64,000 bases of DNA from contig JAQPZY010001596.1 of NCBI GenBank assembly GCA_029931535.1, positions 1,304,001 through 1,368,000 of the forward strand, given 5' to 3'. The first letter of the stretch is position 1. Every line of letters begins with the position of its first letter. This DNA comes from Margaritifera margaritifera. Taxonomy: Eukaryota > Mollusca > Bivalvia > Unionida > Margaritiferidae. Below the pieces are notes generated by a model. That model was not told the origin of the DNA. It saw only the letters and a program-made list of their open reading frames with translations, and did no database searches. Shown here in pieces: positions 35,115-45,529 of the stretch. Made by a program: the position numbers and the translations under genes.

Positions 35115-35957
35115 CTCTGCTCACTTTGGCTAAACAGAAGTGTGTCCCTTTGCAAAATCAAACACTGACAAATAAGAGAGCACGACACTGTATGATTTGT
35201 AGAGCTGATATAGGGCAATTTCTTCAGCAGAGTGATGTAAGCTTAGTTATGATTGGATCATCCATGACTTGTAGGAATAACATGAAGCAATTCATATCAT
35301 GTATGATGCAATACCAGCTTCAGATTGCATCATTCATTGTTTTGCCTAAAAAGCAAGTACTGTCTAAACCCAGTCATAGATTTATTCATAGATCCAGTCA
35401 AAGATGTTTTTAGTCATTTCTGGTTTAAATTGAGATCCCTTCCTTTTATAACTCACTTATCCTCTCTGCCTTTTCCAAGTCAAGGGTCGTATATACTGAC
35501 CCAGTATAATCTCTTTAAAACTAGAGCCAATCAACAATTTTAAGCATGATTTTCATTCTCAGTGACCCAGAATTAGTAAAGTTTGACAACATTTATTGAA
35601 GAAGCATTTTGGCTGTAGACCACTGTAATTAAATAATGTAATGAACAACCAGAACATCATCAATTCAGTGGTTTAACAGATTGATTACATGTTTAATAGC
35701 ATAATATTTGATAGAAATTGTTGAAGAGCTTCTTACTCTGTTTTATAACCTATTATGTATACTAAAATTACTTAATTATATAATTAACTGTGATGACAAC
35801 ATTATTACAATGTTTTGAACATTTTTCTATGCAGTTTGTTATATTAATGATTCTGCAATGTTGGTCTATGGTTTTCATCTATTGACCATTTATATTGTCA
35901 TCTAAGTTTGTATCTAAAAATGTCAAATGTATTACTAAGTGATTATTTTTGTTCCAG
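35115..35957. other. Upstream intron/intergenic stretch of the NACHT exon
   Basis: AT-rich, no conserved frame. It holds the right 29-bp direct repeat (35661-35689) and ends in a pyrimidine-rich TTTTTGTTCCAG splice acceptor (AG at 35956-35957). Confidence 0.6.
35661..35689 (+). repeat. 29-bp direct repeat, right copy
   Basis: Exact copy of 31334-31362, same orientation, 270 bp before the NACHT exon. Confidence 0.85.
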
Positions 35958-38900
35958 ACCTAACAGAAGTACAAAAGGCACTGATTGCATCCTACAAACC
36001 ACATCAGAAAATTCAGCTCAACCCAGTATATTTATGTGGAAAAACATCGCGAGATCTTGGAGATTTTTACACCAATATGATTTTAGATGAAGGGAGTGAA
36101 GATGGACCGGAAGGCAAAAGAGGAACGCAACAGAAAAAGACAAAACTGGTTAATAGTTTCAGGCAATTGTTTGAGAAGGACAATGTTCGAATGACTCGTA
36201 TTGTATTGAAAGGTGAAGCGGGTCTGGGTAAAACCACTTTTATAAAGAAACTTTTAAAAATGTGGTGCACTTTTAAAGAAGAGAGTTTGAATAAAGGCAA
36301 ATTAGTTCATTCACCTTTGAAAAAGTTATCAGATGAAATGAAAGATGGTGATATAATGTTGTTATTTGACATCTTACTATATGTTAATCTTGGTAAGATC
36401 TCAGATGAGAAAGATTTCCTTGATGTGATATACAAACAAATCCCAGTCCTTAACACCCCTCATCTTTCTAATGATAATCTGGTTACTCTGATGGAAGAGG
36501 TTGAAGACAACAAAGTTTTAATGATAATGGATGCATTGGATGAGATGGATACCTGTGCCTCATCTGCCCTATGCATTGAACAAATAGTAAAGGGAGAGAA
36601 ATACCCAACCATGACAGTCCTTGTGGCTTCACGACCCTGGAAAATTGATAAGTTGCAGCAAAGTGATCCTCCAGCTCATATAGATTTACTAGTAGATATG
36701 AAAGGATTCAGCCAGAAGAAGAGTATGTTGTTTGCAGGGAAAATTTTTAAGAATTATTATGAGGACATTGATGAGTCAGCTATGGAGCGATTTTGGCATG
36801 ATGTTAAGCAAAATGATCTTGCAAAAACGCTTATTCATGTTCCCCTCTTTATGCTGTTTCTGGTTCATGTTTGGCATCAGGAACAGTCATTCCCCAAAAC
36901 TGTCCTTCAGTTATATTTGAAGATGTTGGACATACTAGTAAACAGGGATGTAGAGAAAAAGAAAGATAAGATAACAAAAGCTATTCATATCGGTTTGCAG
37001 GTTGAAAAGCTGAAAGAATATCCAAAGTTACAAGCATTATCAATCACTAAAAAATATGGTGAAGAGTTTTTGCTAGCTTTGTGTGAAATTGCAAGTAAGT
37101 TCTTGTTTAATGAAAAGCAAGAGAGTGCTCTTGTTTTTGAGGAGGATGCTCTTTTGAATCAGCTTGGGGATGATGGCAACTTAAAGCTGAAAACAGCTTT
37201 AGAAATTGGTTTACTGTGTAAGAGTGACTGTACAACAGCAGCAGATGATGAAAGAAAAGTCAGTGTCAGTTTTCCTCATATGACTATTCAGGAGTTGTTC
37301 GCAGCCATTCATTTATGCTATACAGAGAGTCATTTTTCCCAATTTCTCAGTAGGTTGAAAACATATCATGATGTGCTTCAAAATGAGATCATTATCACAT
37401 TCATTGCAGGCATTTCTGGTCAGAGAGGTGAGGAAATATTCGAGAAAATATTTGAAGCCTGTGATGATGAGCCTGTGTATGACAACATATGCGTGGCCCG
37501 ATATAGGTTTCATTCTGTTCCTGCATCTTTCTGCAAGTTGTACATGAAATGTGTAGTGGAAGCTGGTGAAGAGTGCACACATTTCAGAATGAAGCATCTG
37601 CATGCTAAGAGTCTACAGGACCTCAATACTTTTGTCTCCCACATTAAGAATATTAGAGATATTTGGTCCCTTTTCCTGCAGGACATTGCTTTTACATCAG
37701 ACCAATCTGAGGTTTGGATAGAGATTTCTAAATGTGATAATCTGAAATGTTTGGCACTAGAAAACATTAGTCTGGATCATGTCGATTGGAATCTGTCAGT
37801 GTTCCCTGGACTGTTAAGACAGTGTACACAGTTGCAGAAGCTGATACTGGAGAATATTAACCTAGGTGATGGTAAACTGGACCTATCAGGTGCTTTCTGT
37901 CTGTCTTTTCTCTGGATAAAGAATGTAACTATATCTAGTATCAGTTTGTCACAATGCACACAGCTACAAATGCTGGAACTGGATCATGTTAACCTAGGTG
38001 ATGGTAAACTGGACCTATCAGGTGCTTCCTTTCTGTCTGAACTTGGCCTGGAGAATGTAACTATATCTAGTATCAGTTTGTCACAATGCACACAGCTACG
38101 ACAGCTGAAACTGGATCATGTTAACCTAGGTGATGGTAAACTGGACCTATCAGGTGCTTCCTGTCTGTCTTTTCTCTGGATAAAGAATGTAACTATATCT
38201 AATATCAGTTTGTCACAATGCACACAGCTACGACGGCTGGAACTGGATCATGTTAACCTAGGTGATGGTAAACTGGACCTATCAGGTGCTTCCTGTCTGT
38301 CTGAACTCGGCCTGGAGAATGTAACTATATCTAGTATCAGTTTGTCACAATGCACACAGCTACGAGAGCTGAAACTGGATCATGTTAACCTAGGTGATGG
38401 TAAACTGGACCTATCAGGTGCTTCCTGTCTGTCTTTTCTCTGGATAAAGAATGTAACTATATCTAATATCAGTTTGTCACAATGCACACAGCTACGACAG
38501 CTGGAACTGGATCATGTTAACCTAGGTGATGGTAAACTGGACCTATCAGGTGCTTCCTGTCTGTCTGAACTCGGCCTGGAGAATGTAACTATATCTAGTA
38601 TCAGTTTGTCACAATGCACACAGCTACGAGAGCTGAAACTGGATCATGTTAACCTAGGTGATGGTAAACTGGACCTATCAGGTGCTTCCTGTCTGTCTTT
38701 TCTCTGGATAAAGAATGTAACTATATCTAATATCAGTTTGTCACAATGCACACAGCTACGACAGCTGGAACTGGATCATGTTAACCTAGGTGATGGTAAA
38801 CTGGACCTATCAGGTGCTTCCTGTCTGTCTGAACTCGGCCTGGAGAATGTAACTATATCTAGTATCAGTTTGTCACAATGCACACAGCTACGACAGCTGG

Positions 38901-41900
38901 AACTGGATCATGTTAACCTAGGTGATGGTAAACTGGACCTATCAGGTGCTTCCTGTCTGTCTTTTCTCTGGATAAAGAATGTAACTATATCTAGTATCAG
39001 TCTGTCACAGTGCACACAGCTACATGAGCTGGAACTGGATCATGTTAACCTAGGTGATGGTAAACTGGACCTATCAGGTGTTTCCTGTCTGTCTGGACTC
39101 GAGCTGGTTAATGTAACTTTATCTAGTATCAGTCTGTCGCAGTGCACACAGCTACATGAGCTGAGACTGGATCATGTTAACCTAGGTGATGGTAAACTGG
39201 ACCTATCAGGTGCTTCCTGTCTGTCTGAACTCGGCCTGGAGAATGTAACTATATCTAGTATCAGTTTGTCACAACAGCTGGAACTGGATCATGTTAACCT
39301 AGGTGATAGTAAACTGGACCTATCAGGTGCTTCCTGTCTGTCTTTTCTCTGGATAAAGAATGTAACTATATCTAGTATCAGTTTGTCACAATGCACACAG
39401 CTACAAAAGCTGGAACTGGATCATGTTAACCTAGGTGATGGTAAACTGGACCTATCAGGTGCTTCCTGTCTGTCTTTTCTCTGGATAAAGAATGTAACTA
39501 TATCTAGTATCAGTCTGTCACAATGCACACAGCTACAAATGCTGGAATTGGATCATGTTAACCTAGGTGATGGTAAACTGGACCTATCAGGTGCTTCCTG
39601 TCTGTGTAAGCTCAGGGTGGTTAATGTAACTATATCTAGTTTCAGTCTGTCACAATGCACACAGCTACAAATGCTGGGATTGGATCATGTTAACCTAGGT
39701 GATGGTAAACTGGACCTATCAGGTGCTTCCTGTCTGTGTAAGCTCAGGGTGGTTAATGTAACTATATTTAGTTTCAGTCTGTCACAATGCACACAGCTAC
39801 ATGAGCTGAGACTGGATCATGTTAACCTAGGTGATGGTAAACTGGACCTATCAGGTGCTTCCTGTCTGTGTAAGCTCAGGGTGGTTAATGTAACTATATC
39901 TAGTATCAGTTTGTCACAACAGCTGGAACTGGATCATGTTAACCTAGGTGATAGTAAACTGGACCTATCAGGTGCTTCCTGTCTGTCTTTTCTCTGGATA
40001 AAGAATGTAACTATATCTAGTATCAGTTTGTCACAATGCACACAGCTACAAAAGCTGGAACTGGATCATGTTAACCTAGGTGATGGTAAACTGGACCTAT
40101 CAGGTGCTTCCTGTCTGTCTTTTCTCTGGATAAAGAATGTAACTATATCTAGTATCAGTCTGTCACAATGCACACAGCTACAAATGCTGGAATTGGATCA
40201 TGTTAACCTAGGTGATGGTAAACTGGACCTATCAGGTGCTTCCTGTCTGTGTAAGCTCAGGGTGGTTAATGTAACTATATCTAGTTTCAGTCTGTCACAA
40301 TGCACACAGCTACAAATGCTGGGATTGGATCATGTTAACCTAGGTGATGGTAAACTGGACCTATCAGGTGCTTCCTGTCTGTGTAAGCTCAGGGTGGTTA
40401 ATGTAACTATATTTAGTTTCAGTCTGTCACAATGCACACAGCTACATGAGCTGAGACTGGATCATGTTAACCTAGGTGATGGTAAACTGGACCTATCAGG
40501 TGCTTCCTGTCTGTGTAAGCTCAGGGTGGTTAATGTAACTATATCTAGTATCAGTTTGTCACAATGCACACAGCTACGACAGCTGAAACTGGATCATGTT
40601 AACCTAGGTGATGGTAAACTGGACCTATCAGGTGCTTCCTGTCTGTCTTTTCTCTGGATAAAGAATGTAACTATATCTAATATCAGTTTGTCACAATGCA
40701 CACAGCTACGACGGCTGGAACTGGATCATGTTAACCTAGGTGATGGTAAACTGGACCTATCAGGTGCTTCCTGTCTGTCTGAACTCGGCCTGGAGAATGT
40801 AACTATATCTAGTATCAGTTTGTCACAATGCACACAGCTACGACAGCTGGAACTGGATCATGTTAACCTAGGTGATGGTAAACTGGACCTATCAGGTGCT
40901 TCCTGTCTGTCTGAACTCGGCCTGGAGAATGTAACTATATCTAATATCAGTTTGTCACAATGCACACAGCTACATGAGCTGAGACTGGATCATGTTAACC
41001 TAGGTGATGGTAAACTGGACCTATCAGGTGCTTCCTGTCTGTCTTTTCTCTGGATAAAGAATGTAACTATATCTAGTATCAGTTTGTCACAATGCACACA
41101 GCTACAAAAGCTGGAACTGGATCATGTTAACCTAGGTGATGGTAAACTGGACCTATCAGGTGCTTCCTGTCTGTCTTTTCTCTGGATAAAGAATGTAACT
41201 ATATCTAGTATCAGTCTGTCACAGTGCACACAGCTACATGAGCTGGAACTGGATCATGTTAACCTAGGTGATGGTAAACTGGACCTATCAGGTGTTTCCT
41301 GTCTGTCTGGACTCGAGCTGGTTAATGTAACTTTATCTAGTATCAGTCTGTCGCAGTGCACACAGCTACATGAGCTGAGACTGGATCATGTTAACCTAGG
41401 TGATGGTAAACTGGACCTATCAGGTGCTTCCTGTCTGTCTGAACTCGGCCTGGAGAATGTAACTATATCTAGTATCAGTTTGTCACAACAGCTGGAACTG
41501 GATCATGTTAACCTAGGTGATAGTAAACTGGACCTATCAGGTGCTTCCTGTCTGTCTTTTCTCTGGATAAAGAATGTAACTATATCTAGTATCAGTTTGT
41601 CACAATGCACACAGCTACAAAAGCTGGAACTGGATCATGTTAACCTAGGTGATGGTAAACTGGACCTATCAGGTGCTTCCTGTCTGTCTTTTCTCTGGAT
41701 AAAGAATGTAACTATATCTAGTATCAGTCTGTCACAATGCACACAGCTACAAATGCTGGAATTGGATCATGTTAACCTAGGTGATGGTAAACTGGACCTA
41801 TCAGGTGCTTCCTGTCTGTGTAAGCTCAGGGTGGTTAATGTAACTATATCTAGTTTCAGTCTGTCACAATGCACACAGCTACAAATGCTGGGATTGGATC

Positions 41901-43336
41901 ATGTTAACCTAGGTGATGGTAAACTGGACCTATCAGGTGCTTCCTGTCTGTGTAAGCTCAGGGTGGTTAATGTAACTATATTTAGTTTCAGTCTGTCACA
42001 ATGCACACAGCTACATGAGCTGAGACTGGATCATGTTAACCTAGGTGATGGTAAACTTGACCTATCAGGTGCTTCCTATCTGTCTTTTCTCTGGATAAAG
42101 AATGTAACTATATCTAGTATCAGTTTGTCACAATGCACACAGCTACAAAAGCTGAGACTGGATCATGTTAACCTAGGTGATGGTAAACTGGACCTATCAG
42201 GTGCTTCCTGTCTGTCTTTTCTCTGGATAAAGAATGTAACTATATCTAGTATCAGTTTGTCACAATGCACACAGCTACAAAAGCTGAGACTGGATCATGT
42301 TAACCTAGGTGATGGTAAACTGGACCTATCAGGTGCTTCCTGTCTGTCTGAACTCGGCCTGGAGAATGTAACTATATCTAATATCAGTTTGTCACAATGC
42401 ACACAGCTACATGAGCTGAGACTGGATCATGTTAACCTAGGTGATGGTAAACTGGACCTATCAGGTGCTTCCTGTCTGTGTAAGCTCAGGGTGGTTAATG
42501 TAACTATATCTAGTTTCAGTCTGTCACAATGCACACAGCTACATGAGCTGAGACTGGATCATGTTAACCTAGGTGATGGTAAACTTGACCTATCAGGTGC
42601 TTCCTGTCTGTCTTTTCTCTGGATAAAGAATGTAACTATATCTAGTATCAGTTTGTCACAATGCACACAGCTACAAAAGCTGAGACTGGATCATGTTAAC
42701 CTAGGTGATGGTAAACTGGACCTATCAGGTGCTTCCTGTCTGTCTTTTCTCTGGATAAAGAATGTAACTATATCTAGTATCAGTTTGTCACAATGCACAC
42801 AGCTACAAAAGCTGGGACTGGATCATGTTAACCTAGGTGATGGTAAACTGGACCTATCAGGTGCTTCCTGTCTGTGTAAGCTCAGGGTGGTTAATGTAAC
42901 TATATCTAGTCTCAGTCTGTCACAGTTCACACAGCTACAAATGCTGACACTAGAGAATGTTGACCTAGGTGATAGTAAACTGAACCTATCAGGCGCTTCC
43001 TGCCTGTCTGAACTCACTCTGTCCAATGTGACTATGTCTGATGAAAGTGTTGTACAGCTGTGTAACAGTCTGTCACATGCTAACAGTCAGTTGGAGCAGT
43101 TGAACCTTGGGGATGTGGATCTAGGCGATGCCTTACTTAATCTAAACAATCTGCCTGCAAATATTGGCCTTTACATACATAATGTTACAGTTTCTTCTCA
43201 GTGTGCTGATCAACTTCGGGCCTCACTGTATGTCAGAAGTATAGAAATAGTGTTCACAGAAGTTACTTCACCTGAAAGAGAAAAATTTATATGTTTCTGT
43301 AACAATAAAGCTGAGACTCGGGATTTTCAAACATGA
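35958..43336 (+). CDS. NACHT NTPase with 40-unit leucine-rich array (NLR-like receptor), large 3' exon
   Basis: One open 7.4-kb exon. It has no ATG start: the frame begins at a phase-1 acceptor (GTTCCAG|ACC), so N-terminal exon(s) lie upstream, unseen. Counting residues from the frame opening at 35939, a linker (about 7-85) is followed by a NACHT domain: Walker A GEAGLGKTT (92-100), Walker B VLMIMDALDEMD (193-204), sensor VLVASRPW (227-234), then winged-helix features including FPHMTIQELFAAIHL (445-459). A ~170-residue helical/LRR-like linker leads to 40 tandem 44-residue units (629-2373), then a degenerate unit and a unique tail to a TGA ending at 43336. This is the layout of NLR-type sensors: NTP-driven oligomerisation plus a ligand-sensing solenoid. 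Cytosolic; no signal peptide or membrane segment seen. Immune role is inferred from family. The frame is intact throughout, so the gene is probably functional. Confidence 0.93.
37823..43057 (+). repeat. 132-bp coding tandem array, 40 units, nearly identical
   Basis: Unit 0 starts at 37823 and unit 39 ends at 43057. Of the 40 units, 37 are 132 bp and three (39275, 39920, 41489) are 117 bp, lacking the five codons CTQLx; the arithmetic closes exactly. Each unit is two 22-residue leucine-rich halves: CTQLxxLxLDHVNLGDGKLD-LS and GASCLSxLxLxNVTISSISL-SQ. The first and last units are the most diverged. Second-half types are FLWIKN (18), CKLRVVN (10), ELGLEN (9), GLELVN (2) and ELTLSN (1). Every unit keeps an NVT tripeptide. 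Confidence 0.97.
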
Positions 43337-43580
43337 ATTTGCTCAGTCTGATGAATTGCTTTATATTCGGAAGAATATTTACACAAAAAATGAATATTCA
43401 AAAGGATGTTTATAAAGTGACATGGATAATTATTGTATTTCAAAGAATTCTGTTGTTTTTATTTGTGTGAATAGTATAGAAATAGAGTTAATAGGGCTGA
43501 CTTCACATGAAAGTGGAAGATTTACATGTTTCTGTCATGCTAGTGCATACTCAGATTTCTAATGTGAATTTCTACAAGAA
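43239..43580 (+). repeat. Diverged tandem copy of the NACHT gene's 3' end
   Basis: The C-terminal coding segment 43239-43335 (SIEIVFTEVTSPEREKF...) is matched, with changes and stops, by 43472-43575 in the 3' flank (SIEIELIGLTSHESGRFTCF). The following UTR blocks also match ('caaaaggatgtttataaagt' at 43398 and 'caaaaggatttttaaaaggt' near 43645). This is a relic of a ~240-bp duplication. Confidence 0.8.
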
Positions 43581-43630
43581 TTGCATTATTTCCTGTACTC
43601 TGAAAAAAGAAAAAAAAAACCTAAACAAAA

Positions 43631-43636
43631 AATAAA
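43631..43636 (+). promoter_or_regulatory. Candidate polyadenylation signal of the NACHT gene
   Basis: AATAAA about 295 bases after the stop codon, just after an A-rich stretch. It is the first good downstream hexamer; an earlier AATAAA at about 43302 lies inside the CDS. Confidence 0.45.
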
Positions 43637-43859
43637 TAATATGCAAAAGGATTTTTAAAAGGTGACATGGATCATTATTACATTGTATTTCTTTGCTTTT
43701 GGAGAACATACAGTACACGCATTGTGTTTTTATGAAAAAACACGTCGTGACCGTGGAGCTTAATCCTTTTCATGCTGTGTCCGTCGTGGACACGATATAG
43801 TGGTCATCGTGGCTCGTAGTGGATGGATTAAGTTTTATTGCCCATTTGAAAGTCACGGC

Positions 43860-45520
43860 AATATAATTATGTAATAGTAGACGCCCACTACCACGTGTGG
43901 AACTTACCTATCAGCTCAGCTACAGCACACAGTGCAGAATGCTCTTTTTAATTTGTAAGCAATGCCATTTAATATTTAAAGACTCACTAAAGCGCATTCA
44001 CATACGTGTATTGAAAGAGATGAAAGATAAATTGCAGATAAAAGTCACGAATGATGCTTCACAAATTATACAAAGTTTAATTATCTTAATTTTAATGGGG
44101 GGGTGGGGAGAGATTCTGTTTTAAACAAACAAAGGGTAAAATAAATCACACATAAATACATGTATTAGCGGGTTTCATTCCGTTGTTAAAATAAAAGAAT
44201 GCGAGAAATTTTGTGATTTTATTTTTAATTACCCCAGTCCCTTTTAAATGGTCTGCTTAAAATGTTCCCACACAATGAAATATACACGTCACTATCCAAT
44301 ATACAACCTCTACTATTCCAGCCTGTTTAGTACTTGTGACTCAAATATACATGTCCTTGCAACACCTTTTCTCAGGAACTAGACACGTGTTTACTTTTAC
44401 CGTAGACCTACTGTTTTTTACTTCGATTCTATAAGCACATGATGCTGCAGTCTATGACCAACAGCTTTAAAAAATATACTTAAGATTGCTGGTTTGGTCA
44501 TCTGACGAGTTTAATATTACCAAATGGACGGGTGAAAGCGATAAAAAGTGTGTAATCATGATTAATTTGCTTCAATTGATGAAACTTTTAAAATTTCTGG
44601 TGTTTTAATGAATGTATCATTCAGTATGATTTATTTTGTGCTTTGGAATTACTTCTTTCTCCCCTTGTTTAACTTGTACTGTATTACACACAAGCTGAAC
44701 ACGTCATATCTATCAATAATGCCTTGTACATCACCCAAAATTGCTACGCCGTGTGTTTGCCAAGACTATAAAATCTATCTCTATTATTGCACTGATTGCT
44801 GTAAACACATGGCTTCTTATTTTTCATCAACTGCTCTGACCTGCAGGTGGAAAAATTTTGGCTTCAGAGGTTGTAAATCCCAATTATTTCCTGTTCATTT
44901 TGAAATGTTCATATTAATTCTAAGGTGGTCACAAATATTGTCAGGTCCACCTTGATTATTGCAGTAATGCTCTCTCATTGGACTTTCAGTCGATTAAATT
45001 TTTGAAGCATCAAGTTCATACATGGTTAATTATGACCAGATTCGACAATAGATAATAAGAAAATAAGACAAAGGACACTAATAGCAGGTGAATAACCCAA
45101 TGAATTATATAAATTCTTGTTAAATACAAAATGAATTGCCAAGCAGTGATTTACATATTACCTTATTTAAATAAAGAGTGGAATCAAAATTGTATTTCTG
45201 AATTTTGTCAGTAGACGAATTCCAAAATGAAGATGAATGAGGCCCATTTCAAAAATGCATACTCTAATTATCAATGCCTGTTTCCAAGTTTGCGATAAAA
45301 GCTACAGCTAACATCCATCGAAAGTTATGGTGCATAATCTCTCTCTCTCTCTCTCTCTCATGTTTGCATGTAATAAACACATTTTATTACAAAAAGATAC
45401 ATTAAAAAGAAAAAACAACAGAAAGCTTGTAATGTAATACAGCTTTCTTAAACATGTAATAGCTTTGTGTTGCTGCGATAGACTTGTATTATATACGCTG
45501 CGTTGCAAGATTAATTGGGT
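43860..45520. other. Intergenic DNA, no gene recognised
   Basis: Short spurious frames and a (CT)n run at about 45340-45360. No domain or RNA gene recognised. Confidence 0.5.
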
Positions 45521-45529
45521 GAATAAAAA

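Noticed and set aside
37823..43057. CRISPR-like or non-coding satellite reading of the 132-bp array
   Set aside because: Units are contiguous without unique spacers and keep one open coding frame across 40 units.
43760..43831. Possible 64-bp TTAA-flanked piggyBac MITE (TTAATCC...GGATTAA)
   Set aside because: The inverted match is only a few bases beyond the TTAA and could be chance.
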